Below are positions 1 to 8,773 of a stretch of 64,000 bases of DNA, one piece after another (position 1 is the first letter of the stretch; every line of letters starts with the position of its first letter). The notes under the pieces are model-generated. The model made no database searches. It saw nothing but the letters and a program-made list of their open reading frames with translations, and was not told the origin of the DNA. The position numbers and the translations under genes are program-made. The stretch comes from Roseateles saccharophilus (GTDB lineage: Bacteria > Pseudomonadota > Gammaproteobacteria > Burkholderiales > Burkholderiaceae_C): contig NZ_SMBU01000003.1 of assembly GCF_004342485.1 (NCBI RefSeq), positions 186,001-250,000 on the forward strand, given 5' to 3'.

Positions 1-253
1 TGCCCGCACGCACGGACGGGTGGACCGGGTGGTTCGCGGCCGACCAGGCACGCATCTTCGCGTGGGCCTCGCGGGTGGGCACGACACCGTGCCGGTAGGC
101 GTGTCCGTTGCGCGGCGAGTGGGGGTTGACCACGTCGGTCGCATTGCCGGCGTTCTTGCCCGGGGCTGCCTCAGTCGCAACCGCGACGGACATCGTCGTG
201 CACAAGCCAATCAAGGCGGCGCCTAGGCCTAGCCTTCTTTTCAAGTTGTCCAT
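1..253 (-). CDS. Secreted protein of unknown function, N-terminal part only
   Basis: The reading frame starts at the ATG at 253 and runs off the left edge, so only 84 residues are visible. The first 29 residues form a clear Sec signal peptide: a basic start (KRR), a hydrophobic stretch (GAALIGLCTTMSVAVA) and an AxA-like cleavage region before APGKNAG. The mature part is rich in His, Asn and Ala (NPHSPRNGHAYRHGVVPT). I have seen similar openings in secreted proteins of other bacteria but cannot name the family with confidence. GC3 is high, which supports real coding. Export to the periplasm or medium is inferred from the signal peptide. Confidence 0.6.
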   Translation of the reverse strand, partial: MDNLKRRLGLGAALIGLCTTMSVAVATEAAPGKNAGNATDVVNPHSPRNGHAYRHGVVPTREAHAKMRAWSAANHPVHPSVRAG

Positions 254-651
254 GGATCCATCTACTCCAGAGTAAGGGTGACTACTGGTACGAGGAGGAT
301 CGGCACTGCGGCCAGGTGGGCGGGCGCCATTCAAGCGGCACAACGCGAACACCGATCCCAACGAAGCCCCGAGGTCGAGGCCGGGCGGATGCTAGGAGTG
401 CGTCTTGAACGGGTGCGTGCGGGTTAGCGAGATGCGTCAGCCGAACGCAAGGAAGTGTTGCTGGACCACCAGTGATTTGTAATCGAATGATTCAGTTTTG
501 CTTACTTGTATGTACAAGCTGAGGCCTGCGCCCGCGGCCTCGGCCTCGGCGAAGGTTGCACCAGCAGCGTGCGCGATTGCGCGTGCGGGGGGGGCCAGGC
601 GACGGCCAGCCAGCCATTCAGTGCCAACCCGGCGCGCCTGGGCAAGCGCCC
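254..651. other. Non-coding stretch between the secreted protein and the histidine kinase
   Basis: About 400 bases without a convincing gene. Open frames here lack ribosome binding sites and recognisable products. The one distinct element is the palindrome at 505-518. The kinase gene ends at 652 and the left gene starts at 253, so this stretch holds the left gene's promoter region and the kinase's 3' flank. Confidence 0.5.
505..518. promoter_or_regulatory. HutC-like operator palindrome without a hut gene nearby
   Basis: The sequence CTTGTATGTACAAG is a perfect inverted repeat with 6-bp arms and a TG centre. From memory it equals the core of the operator bound by the GntR-family repressor HutC in Pseudomonas putida. 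No hut gene or GntR regulator lies in the window. The only genes near are the left-end secreted protein, about 250 bp away and divergent from it, and the 3' end of the kinase. It could be a relic or a binding site for another GntR protein. Confidence 0.35.
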
Positions 652-3315
652 TCAGACCACGGCGTGGCCATCCAGCACCTGGAGCAGCTGCCGAAGGTCG
701 ATGGGCTTGGTGAGGTAGCCCTCGAAGCCCCGATCCATGGCGGCACGAATCTGTTCCGGCAATGCGTCGGCGGACACGGCGACCAGGCGAACCCGCGCCG
801 TCGCCGGGTTGCGCCGCAAGGCCCATGCGAGTTCCAGCCCGGTCATGTCGCCCAGGTGCATGTCGACCAGCATCAGGTCGGGAGGATCCTTGCTCGCCTG
901 GATGAAGGCCTCCGCACCGTTGAGCGCCACGCGCAGCTTGACCGCCGGGCGAAAGGACACCATCTGACGCATCAGTTCGACGTTGACCTCGTTGTCCTCC
1001 GCGTACAGGACATTCAGACTCTCGCCATCGAGTTGGGCATGGACGCTTGGCGCAAACGGGGCGGGGGCGATCGCGGCCGCGTCGTCGGCGCGCTGCAGGC
1101 GCACGGTGGCGACCGTGCCGACCCCGACAAGGCTGTCGATGTCCAGGCGGCCGTGCATCAGCTCCACCAGATGCCGTGACAGCACCAATCCAATGCCCGT
1201 GCCTTCGACGCCGGTCCGCTCGGCGCCCAATCGATTGAACGGCTCGAACAGGTGCGCGAGTTGTTCCGCCGTCATCCCGCCGCCGTCGTCCCGGATCGTG
1301 CAGTCGACACCGCCGCCCTTGGGCTCGAAGTCGAGCGCGACGCCGCCGCCGCGGCGGTTGTACTTGACGGCATTGCCCAGGAGATTGACCAGCACCTGGC
1401 GTAATCGCACGCGATCCGCGACGACCCATGCCTCACGCTCAACGGCAGGCCTCTGCGCGAAGGCCCGGCGGATTCGCACTTCAGCGTCCTTGGCCAGCAT
1501 GTCGACCATCGAGATCGCTTCGTCGGCGACGGCATGCAGGGCGACACCCTCGAGCGACAGGCTCAAGCGACCTGACTCGACCCGCGACAGATCGAGCACG
1601 TCGTTGACCAGGGCCAGCAGATGATGTCCCGCATGCTCGATATGCTGGACCTGGTTCAACTGCGCCTGCGCCAACGGCGGGTTCTTGGCCATCCTCAACA
1701 GCTGCGCGAATCCCAGCACCGCGTTCAGCGGCGTGCGCAGCTCATGGCTCATGCGCGACAGGAAATCCGTCTTCGCGCGGCTGCTGGCTTCCAGCGCCTC
1801 GTGGGCCTCGCGTTCCTCGCGTATCGCCAGATGCGCGCTGATGTCGCGCAGCACCACCGTCGTCAGCACGTTCGGGCCCATCGAAAGCCGGGACAGCGAG
1901 GCCTCCATCGGAAACTGCTCACCGCTGGCGCGCCTGCCGACCAGCTCATGCAGGCCGTTGTGCGCTGACGAACCGCCCTCCTGCCCAGCCAACCCAGCCA
2001 TCAATGCGCGCAACCGCGGTCTGTCGCTATTCGCAAAATAGCTTCCGATCGGCTGTCCAAGCGCCTGCTCGGCCATCGTCCCGAATGCCCGCTCCGCCGC
2101 TCGATTGAACAGCACGATGCGCTCTTCGCCGTCCACGGCAATGACGCCGTCGGCCACGGTGTCGATCAGGCGCGACAAGCGCTGCTCGCTCTCGCGCAGC
2201 GCGGCCTGCGTCCGCAGCCGTTCCGTCACGTCGAAGAAGGTGGCCACCGCACCGCTGACGCGCCCGTCCTGCATCACCGGATGCGACCAATACTCGACCT
2301 GGAACGCCGTGCCGTCGCGTCGCCAGAACACCTCGTCGGCCACATGCACTTCTTCGACCTGACGCATCGCCTGGTACATGCGGCATTCGCCTGCCGGGTA
2401 GGCCCGACCGTCGGCGTGCGAGTGATGGATCAAATCGTGGATGCGACGGCCGACCAGCTCCGACTCCCGCGCATAGCCCAACATCACGAGCGCCGAGCGG
2501 TTGATGAAGGTGCAGCGCCCCTCGGTGTCGACGCCATAGAGCCCTTCGGCGGCCGAGTCCAGAAGCAGTTGCAAGGACTCCTGCCGACGGCGCACCTCGG
2601 CCGCCGCGGCAGCCCGCGTGCGCAGGCTCTGGCGCAGGAAGTGCACGCTTGTCAGTGCGAGCACGGCCGCCAACGCCAGATTGAGCGCAAGCAGCATGCG
2701 CTTGGTCTGCCTGGAGGCCACGCCCAGCTGATCGGAGAACTGTCGCTCGAGTCCCGTCATGCGCTGGTTCAGCAACGACGCCTGCGCCGCCATTGCTTCT
2801 ACCTCGCGATCGTCGGCTCGGCCGGCTTCGATGTGTTCGTGCGCCCTCTCCACCAGCGCAAGCATCTGGGCGATCAACTGATCGCCCTCGGTCCAGGTGG
2901 CGATCGGGCGGGCCATAAAGGGCACCGAGTGGAACCAGCGGAACAGGCGGACCATGCCATCGATGTCGTCGGAATGGTTGCCCCCGGCCAGGAACCCTTC
3001 GCGCGCGGCTTGCAGATCCGGCGGGTCGCGCTGCAGCGCTTCGCGCGCGCTGCGGTCACCCAGGGGGACGGCCAGGGCCTGCGAAAACAGCCGGTAGTCT
3101 TCGTTGCTGCGAGACCGCGCGTAGCGCAGCAGATGGAGTTGGGCGTCCTTCTGCCCCTTCGAATACAGGCTCTCGCCGGTCACGTAGGCGCGCACGGCCG
3201 ACAGCATCCCGATGCTGACCACCGCAAGCATGACCTGAAGACCGATGACGACGGCAAGCACGGTCGCCACGGGCCAGATGGCCGATCGGCGAGACGGTGA
3301 CGGAGGTGCGAGCAT
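652..3315 (-). CDS. Hybrid sensor histidine kinase (PAS-PAS-HisKA-HATPase-REC)
   Basis: 887 residues. A membrane segment at about 13-40 and a second at about 207-228 enclose a periplasmic region of some 165 residues. Two PAS domains follow (about 245-365 and 375-497), then HisKA with the phosphorylated His524 in SHELRTP, a HATPase domain with DDGGGM and GTGIGL boxes (about 640-740), and a receiver domain with acceptor Asp818 and conserved Lys870. The family autophosphorylates on His and relays to the receiver Asp. No separate regulator or phosphotransfer protein lies beside it, so the target is unknown. The ATG at 3315 fits the start of the first membrane segment. The signal sensed cannot be read from the sequence. 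Confidence 0.9.
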   Translation of the reverse strand: MLAPPSPSRRSAIWPVATVLAVVIGLQVMLAVVSIGMLSAVRAYVTGESLYSKGQKDAQLHLLRYARSRSNEDYRLFSQALAVPLGDRSAREALQRDPPDLQAAREGFLAGGNHSDDIDGMVRLFRWFHSVPFMARPIATWTEGDQLIAQMLALVERAHEHIEAGRADDREVEAMAAQASLLNQRMTGLERQFSDQLGVASRQTKRMLLALNLALAAVLALTSVHFLRQSLRTRAAAAAEVRRRQESLQLLLDSAAEGLYGVDTEGRCTFINRSALVMLGYARESELVGRRIHDLIHHSHADGRAYPAGECRMYQAMRQVEEVHVADEVFWRRDGTAFQVEYWSHPVMQDGRVSGAVATFFDVTERLRTQAALRESEQRLSRLIDTVADGVIAVDGEERIVLFNRAAERAFGTMAEQALGQPIGSYFANSDRPRLRALMAGLAGQEGGSSAHNGLHELVGRRASGEQFPMEASLSRLSMGPNVLTTVVLRDISAHLAIREEREAHEALEASSRAKTDFLSRMSHELRTPLNAVLGFAQLLRMAKNPPLAQAQLNQVQHIEHAGHHLLALVNDVLDLSRVESGRLSLSLEGVALHAVADEAISMVDMLAKDAEVRIRRAFAQRPAVEREAWVVADRVRLRQVLVNLLGNAVKYNRRGGGVALDFEPKGGGVDCTIRDDGGGMTAEQLAHLFEPFNRLGAERTGVEGTGIGLVLSRHLVELMHGRLDIDSLVGVGTVATVRLQRADDAAAIAPAPFAPSVHAQLDGESLNVLYAEDNEVNVELMRQMVSFRPAVKLRVALNGAEAFIQASKDPPDLMLVDMHLGDMTGLELAWALRRNPATARVRLVAVSADALPEQIRAAMDRGFEGYLTKPIDLRQLLQVLDGHAVV

Positions 3316-3973
3316 GCTGCGCGGGCGTCAGTGCGCTCGCCGGCGTTCCGCTCGACCGCCATTTGAGGCCTCGTCCAGATCCCGCGTCCGCGCCGGACAA
3401 CTGCCGATGCCCCGCAGAGGCCCCCGAAGGGTGAACAAGTCGGCCACGCTAGCTTCCCCCCTGCGGTCCTTACAGCGAGAACCGCGGGGCCAGCCTATCA
3501 ACATGGGGCCCGATCTGCAACCGATCGACCGTTCGCTTAGGGCCGTCGATCCCGGAGCAGCAGCGTGGCGGATGCAGGCCGCGCGGCGCGTTGCCGGCAT
3601 GTTGCCGCTGGACGCGGCTAGGCGGGCCCGGCCACGATGCAGTTCGCCGTCGCGGCGGCCGCCTACGGCAGCCCGGCCGTCATTCCCATTCGATTGTCAA
3701 CCCGCGCAAGCAAGCCCAGGCGTGGCATGGACCGGAGCTCAACGAAGGACTGTTGATACCGTCATCGATCCCGTCGAACTGCCATGCTTTGGCCGCAGCG
3801 TCGGATACGTCCCATCGAGGTTCATGCGAGCTCATCGCACAAGGACTGCTACGAGACCTCGCAGCACCGCCCAACTTGCGCGCCTCTTGAGTTCCTTCGC
3901 GCCCGGTCCCGCCTGCGCGAGCGGTTCGGGCGGAGTTTCGCCGGCAGGCATGTACATGCCCATCACGACACCC
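3316..3973. other. 658-bp stretch without a gene; holds the putative guaA-end repeat
   Basis: No open frame here has a credible start signal or a recognisable product. The part next to 3315 should contain the kinase promoter. The distinct feature is the 18-bp guaA-like tail at 3680-3697. An imperfect inverted repeat around 3464-3497 (cccctgcggt paired with accgcgggg) may form a hairpin. I see nothing else. Confidence 0.4.
3680..3697 (-). other. Putative attachment-site relic: copy of the guaA 3' end
   Basis: Read on the minus strand, this 18-mer encodes TIEWE plus a TGA stop, as do the last codons of guaA at 11520-11537. Fifteen of 18 bases match, and all three differences are silent. The two copies lie in direct orientation. 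Upstream of these codons there is no further guaA similarity, as expected for a displaced attachment core rather than a gene duplication. I estimate a chance match of this quality in the left 11.5 kb at about one in a hundred. It would mark the far end of an element inserted at guaA. Confidence 0.45.
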
Positions 3974-6394
3974 TCACGGCTGTCTCTTGGCTCCCAGCCC
4001 CGCCAGCAGCCCTCCGAGCGCCTCGGCCAGACGCTGTACGGTCTGCGGCTGCGGCAACGGAAACTTAAGCATGTCGCGCCCACTCTGCGGATCACGCTCG
4101 ATCGATGCGCCCAGGCTGCCAAGGCCGTCTGCATCGCGCTGGGTGAGCACCTGCAGCAGCCCGAGCCCCGCGTCGACAAGCGGCGCCCAAGGATCGGGCG
4201 GCGCAGCTGCGGCCTGCACCGCGTCGCTCGGCGCGGGCTCACGTTCGTCAGGGGCTGGTTCTGCCGACTCGGCCGCTCCCATCGCGCCGGTCACTTCGTC
4301 GACCGCTTCCATAAACTTCGACAGGCGCGTGCCCTGCAGGAAGACCTCGCTCTCACCGCCGTCGAGCACGCCGGCGAACAGCGACTTCTTGAACGCCAGC
4401 ACCGACAGCATGCCTTCCTCGATGGTGCCCTGCGCGACGAAGTTGACCACCTGCACGCTCTTGCGCTGCCCCAGCCGATACACCCGACCGATGCGCTGCT
4501 CGAGCACCGCCGGGTTCCACGGCAGGTCCATGTTGACCACTGTCGCCGCGGCGTGTTGCAGGTTCAACCCGATACCGCCCGCGTCGGTGGACAGGAACAC
4601 GCGGCACTGCGGGTCGTCGTGGAAACGGTCGATCAGCGCTGGCCGCCCGTCACCCGGCACCCCACCGTGGAACAGCACATGGCCCCAGCCGCGCGATTTC
4701 AGGCGCCGAATGATCAACTCGTGCGTGCGCACCCATTGACTGAAGACCACGACCTTGGCGTCGGACTGCTCGAAGAGCTCCTCCAGCAGCGTCATCAGCT
4801 CGTCGGCCTTGATGCCATGGTCAGTATCGTGGTCCAGCAAGTAGGTGCTGTTGCAGGACATGCGCATGTTCTGCATCGCACAGGTCAGCCGGCGCTGATC
4901 CGCATCGGAGAGGAACCCTGTCTTGCGCCAGCGCTGCACGATACGGCGCACGGTCTCGCCGTTCTCGGTATGGTGTACGAGCTGTGCCTCAGTCATCGGC
5001 ACGAACAAGGTGTTGTCAACCCTCTCGGGCAACTGGTCGAGGACCTCGGCCTTGCGCCGCCGCAGCATGACGGGCGCGAGCGTCGCGCCGATGCGATCGA
5101 GATCCCGGTACCCGACGACGCGGCCCGATTCGTCGCGCACCTGGTGCTCATGCAGCAACCGCCAGGTGGGCCCCAGCCGGTGCTGGTCGACGAACTGGAC
5201 GATCGAGATCAGTTCTTCGAGTCGGTTTTGCAGCGGCGTGCCGGTGAGCACGATCGCGTAAGGACTAACGATGCGCTTGAGCGCGTGCGCCGCAACGGTG
5301 TTCCAGTTCTTGATGCGCTGCGCCTCGTCGACGATCACGACGTCTGGCGCCCAGGCGTTGATCAGGTTGAGATCGCGCGCCAGCGTTTCGTAGTTCGTGA
5401 TCTTGGCCCAGCCGCCCTGCTCCGACACGTCGGCCCACTGCTGCTGCCGCGCCGCGCGCAGGCCATGGATCACCTGGCCCTCGCGCCCGCTGAAGCGGGC
5501 GATTTCGCGCTGCCACTGGTGCTTCAACGACGTCGGGCACACGACAAGCACTCGCTCGGCGCCACAGTGCCGGCCGAGCAGCTCGGCCGCCGCGAGGGCC
5601 TGGATCGTCTTGCCCAACCCCATCTCGTCGCCGATCAGAGCGCGGCCCGCGGTGGCCGCGAAGAGCGCCCCTTCCGCCTGGTACGGGTACAGCGGCACCT
5701 TCAGCAGCTTGCGCAGCGCCGCACTCTTCATGCCTTTTGGGTAGGCCTCGGCGAACACCTTGCGCCGGCGCTCGGCGTCGCGCTGTTCGGCCAGGAAAGC
5801 TCGCGCATCGTCATAGCAGCGCACCTCATGACCGACCTTTTGTGCCGCGCGCAGGAAGGCGTCGAGCTCGACGGCCAGGTCGGAGCGGCCACTGAACATC
5901 GCCGCCCCTTTCTTCGCCAGCGTGGGCGGGCATTCTGTGCCAGCCCGAAAGCGCAGCTGCCGCGCGCCGGCGTAGTGGAGGTAGACCTCGCTGTACGACG
6001 GCTGGAAGCCGCGAGCAAGCACCTTACCGTCGCGCCGGGCAAGCAGCTTGGCGAGCGTGAACTCGATGTGCTTGCAGGTGCCAAGGTCGTTGGTCGCGAA
6101 GTCGGGACAAGAGCAGTAGTTGTCACCCGGCTTCATGCCGCGCATCGCAACGCGGTAGCGCCCCTTGCTTTGGGGGTTGATTACCACAAACTCCGGCTCG
6201 GTACCCTGGCGCTCGAGCGTGAAGGGCTGTTCTCGGCCGAACTGCCGCCGCAGGCTGGCCTGCCAGTCCTCCACCGACATGGAGTCCGGCTGGCGCGTGC
6301 GCGACAAGCGCGGTTCGGACGCAGATCGTGAGGTCTTCATGGCAGGGCGGGTCATGCGACGGGGGCGGAAGGGCCGCGACGGCGCGATTGTCAT
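3974..6394 (-). CDS. SNF2-family DEAD/DEAH helicase with SWIM zinc finger
   Basis: 806 residues. A SWIM-type zinc finger lies near residues 94-109 (CSCPDF followed by CKH), then the SNF2 ATPase core with Walker A GDEMGLGKT (Lys262) and Walker B DEAQ (356-359), a GTPLQNRLEEL motif, and the C-terminal helicase half with STDAGGIGLNLQ and QRIGRVYRLGQ. These proteins translocate on double-stranded DNA and remodel protein-DNA complexes. The C-terminal 130 residues are Ala/Pro-rich and probably disordered. In-frame ATGs about 40 and 55 bp downstream are alternative starts. It lies inside the putative guaA-linked island; stand-alone SNF2 proteins are common there, but a defence role is only inference. 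Confidence 0.88.
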   Translation of the reverse strand: MTIAPSRPFRPRRMTRPAMKTSRSASEPRLSRTRQPDSMSVEDWQASLRRQFGREQPFTLERQGTEPEFVVINPQSKGRYRVAMRGMKPGDNYCSCPDFATNDLGTCKHIEFTLAKLLARRDGKVLARGFQPSYSEVYLHYAGARQLRFRAGTECPPTLAKKGAAMFSGRSDLAVELDAFLRAAQKVGHEVRCYDDARAFLAEQRDAERRRKVFAEAYPKGMKSAALRKLLKVPLYPYQAEGALFAATAGRALIGDEMGLGKTIQALAAAELLGRHCGAERVLVVCPTSLKHQWQREIARFSGREGQVIHGLRAARQQQWADVSEQGGWAKITNYETLARDLNLINAWAPDVVIVDEAQRIKNWNTVAAHALKRIVSPYAIVLTGTPLQNRLEELISIVQFVDQHRLGPTWRLLHEHQVRDESGRVVGYRDLDRIGATLAPVMLRRRKAEVLDQLPERVDNTLFVPMTEAQLVHHTENGETVRRIVQRWRKTGFLSDADQRRLTCAMQNMRMSCNSTYLLDHDTDHGIKADELMTLLEELFEQSDAKVVVFSQWVRTHELIIRRLKSRGWGHVLFHGGVPGDGRPALIDRFHDDPQCRVFLSTDAGGIGLNLQHAAATVVNMDLPWNPAVLEQRIGRVYRLGQRKSVQVVNFVAQGTIEEGMLSVLAFKKSLFAGVLDGGESEVFLQGTRLSKFMEAVDEVTGAMGAAESAEPAPDEREPAPSDAVQAAAAPPDPWAPLVDAGLGLLQVLTQRDADGLGSLGASIERDPQSGRDMLKFPLPQPQTVQRLAEALGGLLAGLGAKRQP

Positions 6395-6583
6395 TCAGCC
6401 GCGGATCGTCCCAGTCCCATGCCACGCCAGCAGCCACGTCGCGAACACAGTCTGCACGCCACGCGCTTCGCGGCCCCATCCAGGGCTTGACTGACTGCTC
6501 CCCAAGACGCTCGATCAAAAGGGCAACTTGACCGTCCGGCGGCGAGAAATCACCATTGACCGAACGGCTAAGCATGCTGGGAT

Positions 6584-6601
6584 CGTCAACCAAAGTTGAC
6601 G
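6584..6601. repeat. Perfect inverted repeat, 7-bp arms
   Basis: CGTCAAC and GTTGACG flank a CAAA spacer. It lies about 190 bp upstream of the helicase start and overlaps the stop codon of the gene remnant at 6586-6750. It could be an operator for the helicase or a small terminator-like hairpin. No T-run follows on either strand. Confidence 0.4.
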
Positions 6602-6750
6602 CACTCTAGCAAGTAGCTTGACCGCTGTTTGGTTGGGTTGTTTGCGAAGGTGGCGGTCAGCGCTTCGGGCGCTTTGGCTTGCAAGGCCGTGTCACGACGC
6701 TGGAAGGTCGCTGCGATGGCGCGCACGAGGCGGTCCTCGTCGAACTCGTA
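6586..6750 (-). pseudogene. C-terminal remnant of a second AbiEii-type nucleotidyltransferase
   Basis: A 55-codon minus-strand fragment reads YEFDEDRLVRAIAATFQRR and continues with a TALQ...EALTATFANNPTKQ stretch, which I recognise as the tail region of longer AbiEii/AbiGii toxins (AI-ATF-RR-T-LP...FA-D--KQ). After KQ the usual W-AFL ending is replaced by unrelated residues and a stop at 6586. It has no start. In another frame directly upstream (6750-6788) a short open piece reads FTLIHELGH, the zinc-binding signature of ImmA/IrrE metallopeptidases. The two scraps seem joined by a deletion. This is a family recognition from memory, not an alignment. Confidence 0.45.
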
Positions 6751-6805
6751 TGGCCTAACTCATGGATCAATGTGAAATCGTGAACCATCGCGCCGCCCTC
6801 CCTCG

Positions 6806-7756
6806 TCATCTGGCACCGGCGACTCGCGCCAGCGTTTCTTCAATCGCCTGGCGATCCGCCGCACGCTTGCCAGCCGTGCGCTGCGCAAGGTTGTGCAGCT
6901 TGCGCCGCACACCCGGCAACTCCGCCGCATGCGCAAGCCCGATCAGGCCGAAGTCCGGCTGCTCGTTCTCCACGGATCGCAGGAACGCACATGACGGCTC
7001 GTCCAGCCACGCTGCCACGCGCGACACCAAACGCTCGCGACTCTCCAGCAAGGCCCTGACCTCAATGGGCTCGGTCGTCATGCCCTTGAAATGGGCCTCG
7101 AAGATAGCCTCGAAATCCGCGGGCACGCGCGGCGCCAGCATCTCCCAGGCCGGTTTGGGGCTGCAGGTCAGGTACACGAGGAAGGTGCGCCAGAGCGCTT
7201 CGTCCGCCCGCTCGTCCTGCAGCAGCAAGCCCACATCGAAAAGATCGCGCGGATGCTGCCGCGACAGCGCCGCCGCCAGCTTGCCGGCGTACAGGTCGGC
7301 AAAGTCCAGCACCTGCACCTCGGCAAAGCCGAATGCTTCCTCGACTCTGGGACGCACTACCATGTTGCGCACTGGATGCACCGTGCCGCGCATGACCGGC
7401 GTCGTCTCGATCTGCACGCGCGCGCGGCCGCGGCTGGCCACCAGCCGCGTGACTGTTCCTGCACCCTCGCCCGCCGACGTCTGCACCTGCAGTTGCAGCG
7501 GGCGAGCGCGCAGCACATTGGCCAATCGCCCAAGGGCTTCGGCAATCAGCCTCGCATCCTCGGCGTATTCGTGCACCGGCAGCCAAGCCAAGTCGATGTC
7601 CACCGACAGACGCGGTAGATCATGCTCGAACAGGTTGATGGCCGTGCCGCCCTTGAGCGCGAAACGCGGCTCCTGCGCAAGCGCCGGCAGGATCTCGACC
7701 AGCAGCCGCACCCGATCGGTGTAGCGCCGATCACAATGGTCAAGCCAGGTGCTCAT
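6806..7756 (-). CDS. AbiEii/AbiGii family nucleotidyltransferase toxin
   Basis: 316 residues from the ATG at 7756, which overlaps the end of the upstream antitoxin gene by 17 bp and so points to translational coupling. The nucleotidyltransferase signature is visible: GG at residues 36-37 and the metal-binding DID at 53-55 (KGGTAINLF...SVDIDLAW). The family forms the toxin half of type IV toxin-antitoxin systems and transfers nucleotides to cellular acceptors, in studied members to tRNA 3' ends. The gene order antitoxin-toxin is the canonical abiEi-abiEii order. A frame that stays open upstream to 7873 lies within the antitoxin gene and was not used. Confidence 0.85.
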   Translation of the reverse strand: MSTWLDHCDRRYTDRVRLLVEILPALAQEPRFALKGGTAINLFEHDLPRLSVDIDLAWLPVHEYAEDARLIAEALGRLANVLRARPLQLQVQTSAGEGAGTVTRLVASRGRARVQIETTPVMRGTVHPVRNMVVRPRVEEAFGFAEVQVLDFADLYAGKLAAALSRQHPRDLFDVGLLLQDERADEALWRTFLVYLTCSPKPAWEMLAPRVPADFEAIFEAHFKGMTTEPIEVRALLESRERLVSRVAAWLDEPSCAFLRSVENEQPDFGLIGLAHAAELPGVRRKLHNLAQRTAGKRAADRQAIEETLARVAGAR

Positions 7757-8561
7757 CGAGGTCTCCCGGCAAGGTGATCTGGTAGGTGGGATGCAGGCGA
7801 CCGCCAGGCACGAGCGCGCGCTTACCCCGGCCCAGATCGACATCCTCCAGCGGCACGTGCGCCAGCCACGCATGCCGATGGCGATCGGCCAGCGCCAGGA
7901 ACAGCCGCTTCGCCTTGATGCTGCGGCAGTGGCGCAGCAGCATGCCGACGCGCTGCGGCCGCAGTGTGGTCATGGCCTGCATCAGCGCGTCGGCCTCGTA
8001 GACCAGCGCCGCATCCGACACGCCATCGCACAGCTCCAGCATGGCCCGCTCCGGTGTCGAGCACACCAGCGCATCGGTGCCCGAGCCGACCTGATGCCAC
8101 GCCAGCCCCTGCCCGTACAGCGCGGACTCGGACACCTCGGCCGTGAACGGCACGGCAGGCAGATCGAATATCCGCTTACCCAGGAACGCGAAGCGCTCCT
8201 GCAACGGCAGCGTGCTCACCCAGCCCGGTGGCCGCTCCGGCCCAAAGAGGGTGACCGTCCCAGCATCGCCCAGGCGCAGGTAGTGCTCGTGCCCCTGCAG
8301 GGTCAGCGCGAACCGCCCCCCGACATGCAGCGGCATTCCCTCCCCGACCTGCAAGCTGCGAACCACCCCATCCCATTGCAGGCGCCCGCCCTGGCGCATG
8401 TACGCACCACGGACTGGCGATACCAGCCAGCCGCTGCTGACATAACGCGCGACTAGGCTGTTGGAGTAGCCGTGCACCCGTAGCCAGCGACTGGACACCA
8501 GGCGCGTGTCGCCCAGCTCAGCCAGAAGGCGGTTTAGTTTTCCCGCATTTTGCTCACTCAT
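7740..8561 (-). CDS. AbiEi-type antitoxin / transcriptional repressor
   Basis: 273 residues from ATG 8561. The N-terminal part (LNRLLAELGDTRLVSSRWL) fits the winged helix-turn-helix of AbiEi antitoxins, and the rest fits the AbiEi antitoxin domain. In the family the protein neutralises the nucleotidyltransferase and represses its own promoter by binding inverted repeats. An ATG at 8597 is in frame, but the inverted repeat at 8565-8588 lies between the two starts, so the downstream ATG is preferred. The toxin gene follows with a 17-bp overlap. Confidence 0.8.
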   Translation of the reverse strand: MSEQNAGKLNRLLAELGDTRLVSSRWLRVHGYSNSLVARYVSSGWLVSPVRGAYMRQGGRLQWDGVVRSLQVGEGMPLHVGGRFALTLQGHEHYLRLGDAGTVTLFGPERPPGWVSTLPLQERFAFLGKRIFDLPAVPFTAEVSESALYGQGLAWHQVGSGTDALVCSTPERAMLELCDGVSDAALVYEADALMQAMTTLRPQRVGMLLRHCRSIKAKRLFLALADRHRHAWLAHVPLEDVDLGRGKRALVPGGRLHPTYQITLPGDLDEHLA

Positions 8562-8564
8562 AGT

Positions 8565-8588
8565 GTTCAAAATACAGATTTTTTGAAC
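8565..8588. promoter_or_regulatory. Likely AbiEi operator: GTTCAAAA inverted repeat
   Basis: GTTCAAAA (8565-8572) and TTTTGAAC (8581-8588) form a perfect 8-bp inverted repeat with an 8-bp spacer just upstream of the antitoxin start. AbiEi proteins bind such paired repeats to repress their own operon. The position and the AT-rich spacer fit an operator overlapping the promoter. Binding itself is inferred. Confidence 0.55.
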
Positions 8589-8773
8589 TTCCGCCAAGAC
8601 TCGATGGTTCGATGAATGAGAAATTCAGTCACTTACAGTGATCCTTTTGCGACAACGGTAAACCACCCGCCAGCCATCGGCCGGCATCACCATGTACCAG
8701 GATCTCCATGCCATTCTTGGCCACTACGGTCAACCGCCTAGCCGGCTGGCGAGTGGCTGGTTCGGGCGACTGC

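Noticed and set aside
437-1429. A 330-codon minus-strand frame overlapping the end of the histidine kinase
   Set aside because: It reads the kinase's receiver and ATPase region in another frame and yields Arg-rich sequence. Only its last codons lie outside the kinase, with no sign of coding.
3245-6331. A 1,028-codon open frame on the plus strand opposite the helicase
   Set aside because: It is antisense to a gene with clear SNF2 motifs; its translation is rich in Arg, His and Pro without any domain. Long antisense frames are expected in such GC-rich DNA.
8625-8714. A 29-codon minus-strand frame between the antitoxin gene and the integrase remnant
   Set aside because: It looks slightly protein-like (PADGWRVVYRCRKR) but is too short, lacks a ribosome binding site and could not be assigned to any family.
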